Positions 38,182 through 47,233 are shown, counted from the stretch's first letter. The stretch: DNA of 64,000 bases from Dinoroseobacter sp049800835 (GCF_049800835.1 NZ_JBNAFU010000013.1:1-64000), one strand, 5' to 3'. Notes: generated by a model from the letters alone, not told the origin. A program made the numbers and translations.

Positions 38182-38786
38182 TCCGCCGCACTGTCGCCGC
38201 AGCGGCGCTGTTGTGCACACCGCTGCGGGCCGAGGCACATGCGTTTCAGGCCGGGCAGGAAGGATACGACTTGTTCGTGCAGGGGGTGGCGCAGCCCTGG
38301 CTGGCACTGCCCACGGCGCTCGTTCTGGTCGGTACCGGACTGTTGCTGGCGATCTGGCGCGAGGAAGGCATGCTCGCGGGCTGGCCGGTTCTGGCAGTCT
38401 GTGCCGCGATCGGGTTCGGGCTGGGGCCACTGGTGCCGCCTGTCGGCGTTGTGGCCCTCGCGGCCTTTGCGCTGGCGGTTGGGGGATTGGGCATTCTGGC
38501 CCCACGCCTGCCCGGCCCCGGGGTTCTGGCCATGGCCGGGGGGGCGATGCTCCTGAGCGCGCGGTACCTGATGGAGGATCACCCGATGGGCGACCTTCCC
38601 CTGCCGTTTCTACTGGGGATGGCCGGGGGGGCGTTGGCGGCAGTTGGCCTGCCTGCCGGGGTCGTACAGGCCAGCAGAACGCTGACTGAGGCGCCGTGGG
38701 TCCTGATTTTCTGGCGCGCGCTCGCGTCCTGGGTGGCGGCGGTTGCGGTGTTGATGGTGGCGTTCACCCTGCGCGGTGCCACCTAG
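38178..38786 (+). CDS. Six-TM membrane protein coupled to HupE
   Basis: A 202-residue hydrophobic protein with an N-terminal signal segment (AEAHAFQAG) and about six transmembrane helices. Its mature N-terminus has a histidine like HupE, but the HPxxGxDH motif is absent. Its ATG overlaps the hupE stop (ATGA, 38178-38181), so the products are made together and may form one transporter. The family is not recognised. It ends in a CTAG shared with the convergent Lrp gene. Confidence 0.7.
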   Translation: MIRRTVAAAALLCTPLRAEAHAFQAGQEGYDLFVQGVAQPWLALPTALVLVGTGLLLAIWREEGMLAGWPVLAVCAAIGFGLGPLVPPVGVVALAAFALAVGGLGILAPRLPGPGVLAMAGGAMLLSARYLMEDHPMGDLPLPFLLGMAGGALAAVGLPAGVVQASRTLTEAPWVLIFWRALASWVAAVAVLMVAFTLRGAT

Positions 38787-39244
38787 ACCGGCAGGGCGGT
38801 GGTCTTGAACACGGTGCGCAGCGCAAAAGACGACTGGATCTGTGCCACACCCGGCAGTTTCGCCAGATGGCGACGGTGGATGGCGGCAAAATCCTCGGTA
38901 TCACGGGCGACGACCTTCAGGAGGTAATCCGCCGAGCCTGCCATCAGATGACATTCCAGCACGTCAGGAATGCGCGCGACCGCGGCCTCGAACTCGGCCA
39001 GCACCTCGTCGGCCTGCCCGTTCAGCGTGATCTCGACAAACACGGTGGTCTTGCGATCGACCGCGCGCGGGTCGACCAGTGCAACGTAATCCCGGATGAC
39101 ACCGGCCTGTTCCATCCGTGCGACGCGGCGGTGACAGGCCGAGGGCGAGAGATGCGCGCGCTCGGACAACTCAGCATTCGACAGACGCCCCTCACGCTGC
39201 AATGCGTTCAGCAGACGGAGATCTGTATCGTCGAGATTGATCAT
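38783..39244 (-). CDS. Lrp/AsnC family regulator, probably of alanine dehydrogenase
   Basis: A 153-residue Lrp-type regulator. The N-terminal HTH (LLNALQREGRLSNAELSERAHLSPSACHRRVARMEQAG) is followed by an effector-sensing RAM domain. It is divergent from ald, the classic AldR arrangement, in which it activates ald in response to alanine. ATG 39244 is chosen over a longer frame that runs into the divergent promoter region. Confidence 0.9.
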   Translation of the reverse strand: MINLDDTDLRLLNALQREGRLSNAELSERAHLSPSACHRRVARMEQAGVIRDYVALVDPRAVDRKTTVFVEITLNGQADEVLAEFEAAVARIPDVLECHLMAGSADYLLKVVARDTEDFAAIHRRHLAKLPGVAQIQSSFALRTVFKTTALPV

Positions 39245-39392
39245 CGCGCAAAATTCTCCCGTATTTTTGATAATAGCACAAAATTGTTGCGCCCTGCATA
39301 CGCTGCGCGCATGAAATTTCAAAGCAATTCCACAGGGACCTGTCACACTTGGCGTCAGTTGAAACAATCCGCTGCCACCATGGGAGGTTCAC
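39245..39392. promoter_or_regulatory. Divergent lrp-ald control region
   Basis: 148 bp containing two AT-rich blocks, GCGCAAAATT (39246-39255) and AAAATTGTTGCGC (about 39279-39291), which form an imperfect dyad around a T/A-rich centre. Lrp-type proteins bind such sites. A housekeeping promoter is not obvious. Confidence 0.45.
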
Positions 39393-40508
39393 ATGCTGAT
39401 CGGATGCCCGACCGAGATCAAACCACAGGAATTCCGCGTCGGCCTGACACCCAATGCCGCTGCCGAGGCTGTTGCCCATGGGCACAGTGTGATCGTGCAG
39501 GCCGGGGCTGGTGTCGGGGCCGGGTTTGACGACGCCGCCTACATCGCCGCAGGTGCCGGGATCGTCGATACCGCAGCCGAAGTGTTCGCGCGTGCCGACA
39601 TGATAGTGAAGGTCAAGGAGCCGCAGGCCGTCGAACGCGCGATGCTGCGCGAGGGGCAGCTTCTGTTCACTTACCTGCATCTGGCCCCTGATCCAGAGCA
39701 AACGCGCGACCTTCTGGCCTCGGGCGTTACAGCAATTGCCTATGAAACCGTGACCGCACCGGATGGGTCGTTGCCGCTGCTTGCGCCGATGTCCGAGGTG
39801 GCCGGGCGCCTTGCCCCGCAAATGGGGGCCTGGACCCTGCAAAAGGCCAATGGCGGGCGCGGCGTCCTGATGGGCGGCGTGCCCGGCGTTGGCCCGGCGG
39901 AAGTCGTCGTGATCGGTGGTGGCGTGGTCGGCACGCATGCCGCGCGCATCGCGGCTGGCATGGGCGCGCGGGTGACGGTTCTGGACCGGTCCTTGCCCCG
40001 TATCCGGCATCTTGATGAGGTATTCGGTGCGACGTTCACCACGCGCTACGCAAGCCGGGCGGCCACCGCCGAAGAGGTCGCGCGCGCTGATATGGTGATC
40101 GGGGCGGTTCTGGTCCCGGGGGCGGCTGCGCCGAAACTGGTGAGCCGCGCGCAGCTGTCAGACATGAAACCGGGGGCCGCGATTGTCGATGTGGCGATCG
40201 ATCAGGGTGGGTGTTTCGAAACCTCCCGCGCGACGACGCACCAGGACCCGATCTACGAGGTCGACGGGATCATGCATTATTGCGTGGCCAATATGCCGGG
40301 CGCGGTTGCGCGTACCTCCACGCTGGCGCTGTCGAACGCGACGCTGCCCTATATGCTGACGCTGGCGGACAAGGGCTGGCGCGATGCGGTTGCCGACGAC
40401 CCGCATCTGCGCGCGGGTCTGAACGTGCATGCGGGCAAGCTGACCTACCGCGCGGTGGGCGAAGCGCTCGGCCTGCCGGTCACGGACACGGACCTGCTGG
40501 CAGCCTGA
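39393..40508 (+). CDS. ald: Alanine dehydrogenase
   Basis: A 371-residue NAD-dependent enzyme that interconverts L-alanine and pyruvate plus ammonia. Substrate residues are recognisable in KVKEPQ (K near 72-75) and YLHLAPDPEQT (H near 96), and the NAD motif is VVVIGGGVVGTHAARIAAGMGA. Length is normal for the family. It is controlled by the divergent Lrp-type gene and ends at a terminator (40521). Confidence 0.95.
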   Translation: MLIGCPTEIKPQEFRVGLTPNAAAEAVAHGHSVIVQAGAGVGAGFDDAAYIAAGAGIVDTAAEVFARADMIVKVKEPQAVERAMLREGQLLFTYLHLAPDPEQTRDLLASGVTAIAYETVTAPDGSLPLLAPMSEVAGRLAPQMGAWTLQKANGGRGVLMGGVPGVGPAEVVVIGGGVVGTHAARIAAGMGARVTVLDRSLPRIRHLDEVFGATFTTRYASRAATAEEVARADMVIGAVLVPGAAAPKLVSRAQLSDMKPGAAIVDVAIDQGGCFETSRATTHQDPIYEVDGIMHYCVANMPGAVARTSTLALSNATLPYMLTLADKGWRDAVADDPHLRAGLNVHAGKLTYRAVGEALGLPVTDTDLLAA

Positions 40509-40520
40509 TCCAGACATGAG

Positions 40521-40550
40521 AACGGCGCCCCGACCCGGAGCGCCGTTTTC
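40521..40550 (+). terminator. Terminator of ald
   Basis: A perfect 8-bp stem AACGGCGC / GCGCCGTT with an 11-nt loop, followed by TTC. Reading the other way it could also serve the convergent mscS gene. Confidence 0.7.
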
Positions 40551-40566
40551 GCATTTACAGGGTCTG

Positions 40567-41394
40567 CTAACCGGCTTTCTGGATTTCCACCGAGTGCGGA
40601 TAGGGGATCGAGATCGCCTCGGCATCGAATGCCTCTTTGACCTTCTGGGTCATGGCAAACTTCAGCTCCCAATAGTCAGCCGCGTCGCACCAGAGACGCG
40701 CGGTGATATCGACCGAGCTGTCGCCCAGATTTGTCACCCGCACCCAAGGCTCGGGATCGGCCAACGTGCGGGGGTCCTCCGTCGCGAGGCGCAGGATGAT
40801 GCCCTTGGCCTTTTCCATGTCGTCTTCGTAATCGATGCCGAACACCAGATCGACGCGCCGGGTCTGATGGCCGGAATAGTTGGTGATGATGGTTCCCCAC
40901 GCCTGCCCGTTCGGCACGATGATCTGCACATTGTCGGGGGTCGCAAGCTCGGTCACGAACAGGTTCAGGTCCTTGACGGTGCCGGACGTGCCGCCCACCT
41001 CGACGAAATCGCCAAGCTTGTAGGGGCGGAACAGGATCAGCATGAACCCGGCCGCAATGTCGGCCAGCGTGCCCTGCAGCGCCAGACCGATGGCCAGTGT
41101 CGCGGCCCCGAAGACCGCCACGAGGCTTGTCGCCTGAATGCCGAAGATGCCGAGGACCGCGACCAGCACCATCAAGAGGATGACCCACTTGACCATGCTG
41201 GCCGCGAAATTGCCGATCGTCTGGTCGATCTGGGGGGTGTTGTTGATGCGCTTGCGCACCACCGCGCCCACGCGCCCAGCCACGATCCAGCCGACGATCA
41301 GAACGATCAGCGCTTTCGCTGCGTTCCAGATGAGGGGCAGATACCCCTCAAGTGCTTCATTCATCTGGGCAATGCCCGCCCACAAACTGTCCAT
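40567..41394 (-). CDS. mscS: Small-conductance mechanosensitive channel (MscS family)
   Basis: A 275-residue inner-membrane channel with three N-terminal helices. The pore helix region is AVFGAATLAIGLALQGTLADIAAGFMLILFRPYKLGD, and a cytoplasmic beta and alpha/beta cage follows (VPNGQAWGTIITNYS). It releases solutes on hypo-osmotic shock. ATG 41394 has AAGG upstream; GTG 41400 is less likely. It is followed in the chromosome by mscL on the same strand. Confidence 0.92.
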   Translation of the reverse strand: MDSLWAGIAQMNEALEGYLPLIWNAAKALIVLIVGWIVAGRVGAVVRKRINNTPQIDQTIGNFAASMVKWVILLMVLVAVLGIFGIQATSLVAVFGAATLAIGLALQGTLADIAAGFMLILFRPYKLGDFVEVGGTSGTVKDLNLFVTELATPDNVQIIVPNGQAWGTIITNYSGHQTRRVDLVFGIDYEDDMEKAKGIILRLATEDPRTLADPEPWVRVTNLGDSSVDITARLWCDAADYWELKFAMTQKVKEAFDAEAISIPYPHSVEIQKAG

Positions 41395-41433
41395 ATCCAC
41401 GCCTTACGTTGAGTGTTCGGCGCGGATATACCG

Positions 41434-41817
41434 TCAGCTTTTCTGGAGTGCATCCCGAATTTCGACCAGCAGGTCCTTTTCAGATGGACCCTCGTCTTCG
41501 GCAGGGGCCTCCTCGGCCTCGCCCTCGGCCATTTCCTTCATCCGGTTCACGCCCTTGACCAGCAGGAAGACGACCCAGGCGACGATGATGAACTTGATCA
41601 CGGCGTTGATGAAGTTGCCATACATGAACTGCGCGTCTCCGACGCCGACGCTCATGCTGGAAAAGTCGATGCCGCCCACAAAGAGGCCGATCAGCGGATT
41701 TACAAGATCGTCGACCATCGACGTTACGATGGCGGTAAAGGCCGCGCCCATGATGATCCCGACGGCCATGTCCATGACGTTGCCGCGCGCAATGAAGTCT
41801 TTGAATTCTTTAATCAT
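41434..41817 (-). CDS. mscL: Large-conductance mechanosensitive channel
   Basis: A 127-residue channel with the typical start MIKEFKDFIARGNVMDMAVGI, two transmembrane helices (about 14-43 and 68-90) and a C-terminal helix rich in Glu. It opens at high membrane tension. A frame extended to 41973 would overlap the divergent GST gene and is rejected. It sits 39 bp upstream of mscS. Confidence 0.95.
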   Translation of the reverse strand: MIKEFKDFIARGNVMDMAVGIIMGAAFTAIVTSMVDDLVNPLIGLFVGGIDFSSMSVGVGDAQFMYGNFINAVIKFIIVAWVVFLLVKGVNRMKEMAEGEAEEAPAEDEGPSEKDLLVEIRDALQKS

Positions 41818-41944
41818 TTCTTGTTTCCCTGTTAGTCGTCGCGTGGGGGTGCACACCCCCTCCGCATATGTGCACCCATGAAAGCATTGGTTTGCAACGG
41901 TTTTCCGCATATCTGGCAAGGAGTCGCCGAACAGGAGCCCAGAA

Positions 41945-42646
41945 ATGACAGCGCTTGATGCCTTTCCGATCACAAAACGCTGGCCCGCAAAGGACCCCAG
42001 TGTGTTGCAACTCTATTCCTTCCCCACGCCGAACGGGGTGAAGGTGTCGATCGCTCTGGAGGAAATGGGCCTGCCCTATGAGGCGCACCGCGTCACGCTG
42101 GCGGATGCGGATGTGAAAAGCCCCGAATTCCTGTCGCTGAACCCCAACAACAAGATCCCGGCAATCATCGATCCCGATGGTCCGGATGGGGCCCCGATCG
42201 GGCTTTTCGAAAGTGGGGCGATCCTGCTCTATCTGGCGGAGAAGACCGGCAAGCTCATTGGCAAGACCGCTGCGGACAAGGCGCAGGTCACGCAATGGCT
42301 GATGTTCCAGATGGGCGGGCTGGGTCCGATGTTTGGTCAGATGGGGTTCTTCGTGAAGTTTGCGGGGGCCGAGATCGAAGACCCGCGCCCGCGTGAGCGC
42401 TATGTGAACGAGGCCAAGCGCCTGCTGAACGTGGTTGAAGGCCAGCTTGACGGGCAGGACTGGATTGCGGGCGATTTCTCCATTGCGGATATCGCCATTG
42501 CGCCCTGGCTGCGCGGGCTTGATTTCTACGGCGCGCGGGAGCTTGTGGGCTGGGACGATCACCCCAACACGGTTGCGTATCTGGAGCGGTTCCTCGCGAG
42601 GCCCGCGGTTGAGGTCGGCCTGAACATACCCCCGCGCGAGGGATGA
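41945..42646 (+). CDS. Glutathione S-transferase family protein (YfcG/Nu-class-like)
   Basis: A 233-residue GST. The thioredoxin-like N-terminal domain has LQLYSFPTPNGVKVSIALEE, with NNKIPAIIDPDG and FESGAILLYLAEKTG as the glutathione-binding cis-Pro and SNAIL-like motifs. The helical C-terminal domain contains FSIADIAIAPW. It resembles E. coli YfcG (disulfide-bond reductase). It overlaps the next gene by ATGA. Confidence 0.88.
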   Translation: MTALDAFPITKRWPAKDPSVLQLYSFPTPNGVKVSIALEEMGLPYEAHRVTLADADVKSPEFLSLNPNNKIPAIIDPDGPDGAPIGLFESGAILLYLAEKTGKLIGKTAADKAQVTQWLMFQMGGLGPMFGQMGFFVKFAGAEIEDPRPRERYVNEAKRLLNVVEGQLDGQDWIAGDFSIADIAIAPWLRGLDFYGARELVGWDDHPNTVAYLERFLARPAVEVGLNIPPREG

Positions 42647-43407
42647 ATCTCGCACTGATCGGCTATGGCGCGATCGGGCAGGCGGTGGCCGCAGCCCTGC
42701 CCGAGGCGCAGCTTGGCATTTTGACCCGTACGCCGCGCCCATTACCGGGCGGGGCGGTGGCCTTGCCGGACCTTGGCGCGTTGCTCGGATTTAACCCCGA
42801 TCTGGTGGTTGAAGCGGCCGGGCAGGACGCAGCGCGCGTCCTGGTGCCGGAGGTGCTTCGCCACGGGCGCGATGTCCTAATGGCGTCTGTTGGTGCAATG
42901 GCCGATCCGCAGACGGAGGCCGCGATGCGCGCGGCCCCGAGGGATGGGGCACACCTTCTGATCCCCGCAGGCGCGATTGGCGGTATCGATCTGGTCGCAG
43001 CGCTCGACAAATCCAAGCTGCGCGCGGTGCGCTACACCGGGTCCAAACCGCCCGCAGCCTGGGCCGGGAGCCCGGCCGCGGAGGGGCGGGATCTCTCGCG
43101 TCTGTCGGAGCCTGTGGTTCTGTTCGAAGGGTCAGCGCGGGAGGCGGCGTTGCGCTTTCCCAAGAACGCCAACGTGGCCGCGACGCTGGCCTTGGCGGGG
43201 GCCGGGTTTGACGACACCGAGGCGCGGTTGGTCGCCGACCCGAGCGCCCGCGGCAACCGCCATGCCTATACGGTGGAGGCCGACGGCGCGGAGGTGCGGT
43301 TCGAGGTCACCGCCCTGCCCGACCCATCGAACCCGGGCACGTCCGCGACCACGGCGCTGAGCCTGATCCGCGCGATCCGGAACCGCACGGATGCCATTGT
43401 GATCTGA
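42643..43407 (+). CDS. nadX: L-aspartate dehydrogenase
   Basis: A 254-residue NAD(P)-dependent enzyme that oxidises aspartate to iminoaspartate, the first step of NAD synthesis where nadB is missing. The Rossmann motif is IGYGAIGQAV (residues 6-15). Family signatures are VEAAGQDAAR, LIPAGAIGGID and RFPKNANVAATLALAG. Its ATG overlaps the GST stop, so the two are coupled. Whether nadA/nadC are elsewhere cannot be seen. Confidence 0.85.
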   Translation: MNLALIGYGAIGQAVAAALPEAQLGILTRTPRPLPGGAVALPDLGALLGFNPDLVVEAAGQDAARVLVPEVLRHGRDVLMASVGAMADPQTEAAMRAAPRDGAHLLIPAGAIGGIDLVAALDKSKLRAVRYTGSKPPAAWAGSPAAEGRDLSRLSEPVVLFEGSAREAALRFPKNANVAATLALAGAGFDDTEARLVADPSARGNRHAYTVEADGAEVRFEVTALPDPSNPGTSATTALSLIRAIRNRTDAIVI

Positions 43408-43878
43408 TTACTCGGCAGCCGCCGCGTGGCCTTCGGGCAAGGTGCCGGTCAGGACATAGCGCAACACCTCAACCACCTGCGCGGGCTGCTCGGCCACGGC
43501 GAGGGCGGCGGCGTGCACTTCCTTGAGCGCGTGCTGATGCTCCGGCGGGTTCAGCACGATGATCGACTTGCCAAGCGCGGCGGCATAGCCCGCGTCGAAC
43601 GCCGCGTTCCACTGTTTGTATTTCTCGCCGAACCGCACGACCACGATGTCGGCATCCGCGATGCCCTTGCGGGTGCGGATCGCGTTGACCATCGCACCCT
43701 TGTGGTCATGCCAGTACTTGTTGGGCTCTGCGCCGAGGATCGCGACACCGCAATCATCAGACGCACCATGGTCGGTGACAGGGGCTGAGAACGTCACGTC
43801 CAGCCCTTTCGCGCCTTCGATGATCTGCTCACGCCAGTCGGTGTGAATTTCGCCCGACAGATAGATGTTCAAAGCCAT
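43408..43878 (-). CDS. YtoQ family protein
   Basis: A 156-residue cytoplasmic protein recognised as YtoQ by YLSGEIHTDWREQI, APVTDHGASD, EPNKYWHDHKGAMVNAIRT and VVRFGEKYKQWNAAFDAG. The fold resembles nucleoside 2-deoxyribosyltransferases; activity is unproven. It is convergent with nadX, with the two stops adjacent. Confidence 0.85.
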   Translation of the reverse strand: MALNIYLSGEIHTDWREQIIEGAKGLDVTFSAPVTDHGASDDCGVAILGAEPNKYWHDHKGAMVNAIRTRKGIADADIVVVRFGEKYKQWNAAFDAGYAAALGKSIIVLNPPEHQHALKEVHAAALAVAEQPAQVVEVLRYVLTGTLPEGHAAAAE

Positions 43879-43900
43879 GTCCCTCTCCCTCCGCATGGAT

Positions 43901-43945
43901 GGGGCGTGGCTGCCCCCTTCAGTTCTGAAAATATCCCCGCAGGCG
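43901..43945. repeat. GC-rich inverted repeat in pheT-ytoQ gap
   Basis: GGGGC-N6-GCCCC followed by a short AT-rich segment (AAAATATCCCCGC). It is downstream of pheT and upstream of ytoQ on the minus strand. It may be a REP-like element or a weak terminator. Confidence 0.3.
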
Positions 43946-43997
43946 GTAAAAGCAACTTTGCCGCCCGCCTGCCGGTCCGCTAATACGGCGCAGCGGA

Positions 43998-46397
43998 TCA
44001 GCCGCGCAGCACCCCGCCGGTGGCCTTTTCGACCTTGGCGACGATCTTTGCGGCGACCGCCTCGATCTCTTTCTCGGTCAGGGTCTGCTCGGTCGGCTCC
44101 ATCCGCACGGTGATCGCGAGGGATTTCTTGCCCTCCCCCAGCGAGCCGCCGATGAATTCATCAAACACCCGGACATCCGTAATCAGGGTCTTGTCCGCCC
44201 CGGCGGCGGCGTTGGTCAGCGCGAGCGCCTCGACCTGCGCATCGACGACGAAGGCAAAATCCCGTTCAACCGGTTGCAGGTCACGCAGGGTGAGCGCCGG
44301 GCGGGTTGCGTTTGACTTGCGCGGCGCGGGAATTTCACCTGGCCACAAGGTAAAGGCCATGACGGGCCCCTTGAGGTCCATCGCGGCAACAACCTTCGGA
44401 TGCACCTCGCCGAAGACGCCGAGCACCTTTTTGGGGCCGAGGCAGATCCGGCCATGGCGACCCGGATGCCACCAGGCATCCGCCGCGCGCAGAATCTGGA
44501 CCTTGGCCGGTGCACCGATGGCGGACAGGATCGCCTCGGCATCCGCCTTCACATCATACACATCCACGGGCCGCGCCGCGCCATGCACGTCCTTGGGTCC
44601 GGTACGCCCGACCAGCAGGCCGGAAATGAGCGTGTCCTGATCCTCGGGCGCCGTGCCATGAAACACGGGGCCGACCTCGAACAGTGCCAGATCGAGGAAC
44701 CCACGCGCCTGGTTGCGCGCCGCGGCCCGCATGAGCCCGGGCAGAAGCGCAGGGCGCATATGGCTCATTTCCGAGCTGATCGGGTTTTCCAGCGCGGTGG
44801 CATCGGTGCCGCCACCGAACAGGGCAGCGGCCTCCTGATCGATGAAGGAATAGGTCAGGCACTCGTTGTATCCCAAGGCTGCCGCCGTGCGGCGCGCCAT
44901 GGCCTGACGGCGCTGGCCAAGGGTTTGAACAGGCTTGGGCACCCCGGTGGAGGGGCGCGGCAAGGGCTTGCCCACGAGCTTGGTCAGGGAGGCGACGCGC
45001 GCGACCTCCTCCACCAGATCGGCCTCACCCAGCACATCGGGACGCCAGCTTGGAACATGCGCCTGATCGCCTTCGAGCGTGAAGCCCAACGCCTGCAGCG
45101 TTGCGCGCTGTTCCTCTGCCGGAATGTCCATGCCCACAAGGCTTTGGACCCGGTCGGTATCGAGCCGGTAGGCCCGCGCCACATCCGGAAGCGCCCCGGC
45201 CACAACCACCTCGGAGGCCTCGCCGCCCGCGTGATCAAGGATCATCCTCGTGGCATGCTCCAACCCCTGCGGGGTCCAGTCCGGGTCGATCCCGCGTTCG
45301 AACCGGTAGCGCGCATCGGAATTGATGCGCAGCCCGCGCCCGGTATAGGCGGTGCGCACCGGGTCGAAATAGGCCGCCTCGACAAAGACATTCACCGTGT
45401 CTTCGGTCACGCCGGTTTCCAACCCGCCCATGATCCCTGCGATGCTCTCAGGGCCATTGTCATCGCCGATGATGACCATGCCGGGCTGGAAGGTGTATTC
45501 CTTCTCATCGAGGCCCATGAGCGTTTCCCCGCCCTTGGCCCGGTACAGCCGCAGGGCGTTTCCGGCAATCTTGTCGGCATCGAAAACGTGCAAAGGCCGG
45601 TTGCGGTCGTAGGTGAAGAAGTTTGTCACATCGACGAGGAAGCTGATCGGGCGCAGGCCGATGGCGCGCAGCAGGTCCTGCAGCCATTGCGGGGACGGTC
45701 CGTTCTTTACACCGCGGATCATGCGGCCATAGAAAACCGGTGCATCGTCCAGCGTGTCGGCATCGATGGTGACTGAGACGGGACACGGGAAGGTGCCCGG
45801 CACCGGGTCACAGTCGCGCGCGATCATCGAGCCCAGCCCGCGGGCGGCCAGATCGCGGGCAATCCCGCGCACACCAAGCGCATCGGGGCGGTTCGGCGTG
45901 ATCGCGATCTCGATCACCGGGTCGACCTTGGCGGGGTCATGCTCGGCCAGCCAGTCGGGGAAGGTCTGGCCCATCTCGCCTTCGGGAAGTTCAATGATGC
46001 CTGTGTGTTCATCCGACAACTGCAATTCGCGTTCGGAGGCCATCATGCCATGGCTTTCGATCCCGCGGATCTTGCCGACGCCGATCGTCGTGTCGATGCC
46101 GGGCACGTAGACGCCGGGCCGGGCCACGACCACGGTGATGCCCTCGCGTGCATTGGGAGCACCGCAGATGATCTGGCTCGGCCCTTCACCGAAATCGACC
46201 TGACACACTTTCAGCCGGTCGGCCTCGGGGTGTTTCTCGGCGCTCAGCACTTTGCCGATCACGAAATCCGCAAGGCTTTCAGCCGGATTTTCAACGCCTT
46301 CGACCTCAAGACCGAGGTCGGTCAGCGCATAGAGGATGTCATCGAGAGAGGCGTCGGTTTCGAGGTGCGACTTGAGCCAGGACAGGGTGAATTTCAT
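43998..46397 (-). CDS. pheT: Phenylalanine-tRNA ligase beta subunit
   Basis: A 799-residue subunit. The N-terminal tRNA-binding OB domain is at residues 40-150 (KHPEADRLKVCQVDFGEGPSQIICGAPN). B3/B4 editing, B5, the catalytic-like core and a C-terminal FDX-ACB anticodon-binding domain follow (RDFAFVVDAQVEALAL). It forms the alpha2beta2 enzyme with PheS. The usual pheS-pheT adjacency is broken here: 1.4 kb with three small opposite-strand genes separates them. Confidence 0.96.
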   Translation of the reverse strand: MKFTLSWLKSHLETDASLDDILYALTDLGLEVEGVENPAESLADFVIGKVLSAEKHPEADRLKVCQVDFGEGPSQIICGAPNAREGITVVVARPGVYVPGIDTTIGVGKIRGIESHGMMASERELQLSDEHTGIIELPEGEMGQTFPDWLAEHDPAKVDPVIEIAITPNRPDALGVRGIARDLAARGLGSMIARDCDPVPGTFPCPVSVTIDADTLDDAPVFYGRMIRGVKNGPSPQWLQDLLRAIGLRPISFLVDVTNFFTYDRNRPLHVFDADKIAGNALRLYRAKGGETLMGLDEKEYTFQPGMVIIGDDNGPESIAGIMGGLETGVTEDTVNVFVEAAYFDPVRTAYTGRGLRINSDARYRFERGIDPDWTPQGLEHATRMILDHAGGEASEVVVAGALPDVARAYRLDTDRVQSLVGMDIPAEEQRATLQALGFTLEGDQAHVPSWRPDVLGEADLVEEVARVASLTKLVGKPLPRPSTGVPKPVQTLGQRRQAMARRTAAALGYNECLTYSFIDQEAAALFGGGTDATALENPISSEMSHMRPALLPGLMRAAARNQARGFLDLALFEVGPVFHGTAPEDQDTLISGLLVGRTGPKDVHGAARPVDVYDVKADAEAILSAIGAPAKVQILRAADAWWHPGRHGRICLGPKKVLGVFGEVHPKVVAAMDLKGPVMAFTLWPGEIPAPRKSNATRPALTLRDLQPVERDFAFVVDAQVEALALTNAAAGADKTLITDVRVFDEFIGGSLGEGKKSLAITVRMEPTEQTLTEKEIEAVAAKIVAKVEKATGGVLRG

Positions 46398-46589
46398 CGG
46401 GTCGGGTCCAGTGCGGATGGAGTTTTCTGGCGTCTTACCGGATGGCGTCGGGTGGTTAAAGGGGCTTGCCGCTTGTCATGATCCGGGCGCAGGCGGCCCT
46501 GAATGACCCCTTTTGCCTCAAATTTTCGTCGAATTGGGCCGCTATGCCTGTGTCGCCCGTAAAATCAACCGCTTGGACCCCCTGACCTG

Positions 46590-46898
46590 ATGTTCAGTCT
46601 GCGCAGCATAATTCTTCCCCTCGCCTTTGGCGGCCTGTCCCTGATCGGGGTGGCGGGCGCTGCGTGGGTGGTCAGCGATACCCCGTCGCTGGACAAGATG
46701 ATACTGCGCGCCGACCCGATTGCCTGGGCCAGCCGGGATACACGGCCCGGCGTCACACGTGTGCAGTTGGTGGGCGCGAAGGCGAGCAAGTGCAATCGCG
46801 GCTCCGGGCTCGCATCCGCGCGCAAGCTGGCGTGCAAGACGTCTGGCGTCGGCATGAAGAAGCGCGGCAACATCGTATTTGCAAAACCGCCGAAATAG
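46590..46898 (+). CDS. Small exported basic protein in the pheS-pheT gap
   Basis: A 102-residue protein with an N-terminal hydrophobic signal or anchor (residues 6-28) and a basic C-terminal domain with two cysteines (SKCNRGS and KLACKTSG). No family recognised and no clear ribosome binding site, so it is less certain than its neighbours. It lies opposite in strand to pheT and pheS. Confidence 0.5.
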   Translation: MFSLRSIILPLAFGGLSLIGVAGAAWVVSDTPSLDKMILRADPIAWASRDTRPGVTRVQLVGAKASKCNRGSGLASARKLACKTSGVGMKKRGNIVFAKPPK

Positions 46899-46996
46899 GC
46901 ACGATCGCCCCCGTCGACACGACCTGTTCCGGGCGCCTTGTTGCGTCCTTTTTTCTGCCACATTTTTGCCTAAGTTTCCGATCAGGAAACAATCAG

Positions 46997-47012
46997 TTAA
47001 TAAATGGTTAAC
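46997..47012 (+). promoter_or_regulatory. CtrA binding site 1
   Basis: TTAA-TAAATGG-TTAAC, a perfect TTAA-N7-TTAAC CtrA box, 38 bp before the ATG at 47051. CTGCCACATTT lies upstream at 46955-46965, as at the second box. Confidence 0.75.
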
Positions 47013-47050
47013 GGTGAATCTGCGTGGAGCAGGTCGGGAACGGGCGTACA

Positions 47051-47233
47051 ATGAAACATGCAGCGCTGTTGCGGCGCGGCTCTGGTGGCATCGTCACCGA
47101 GCTGCTGATCGCCGCGATCGTCTTTGGCCTTTTGTTGATCCTTGTCGTGGATTTTGTCCTTCGCCACCAGACCACGCCAAGCGGCACTCTGTTGACCGAG
47201 CCTGCCCCTCCGCGCCTGATCTCCATCGACTGA
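47051..47233 (+). CDS. Small pilin-like single-TM protein, CtrA-controlled
   Basis: A 60-residue protein. A short basic N-terminus ends GSG-GIVTE, followed by the hydrophobic run LLIAAIVFGLLLILVVDFVL. If cut after the second-last Gly, Glu falls at mature position 5, as in type IV and Flp prepilins or the TadE N-terminus. The 25-residue tail is proline-rich. Function unknown. ATG 47051 is preferred over GTG 47024. The CtrA box at 46997 suggests cell-cycle or motility control. Confidence 0.68.
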   Translation: MKHAALLRRGSGGIVTELLIAAIVFGLLLILVVDFVLRHQTTPSGTLLTEPAPPRLISID

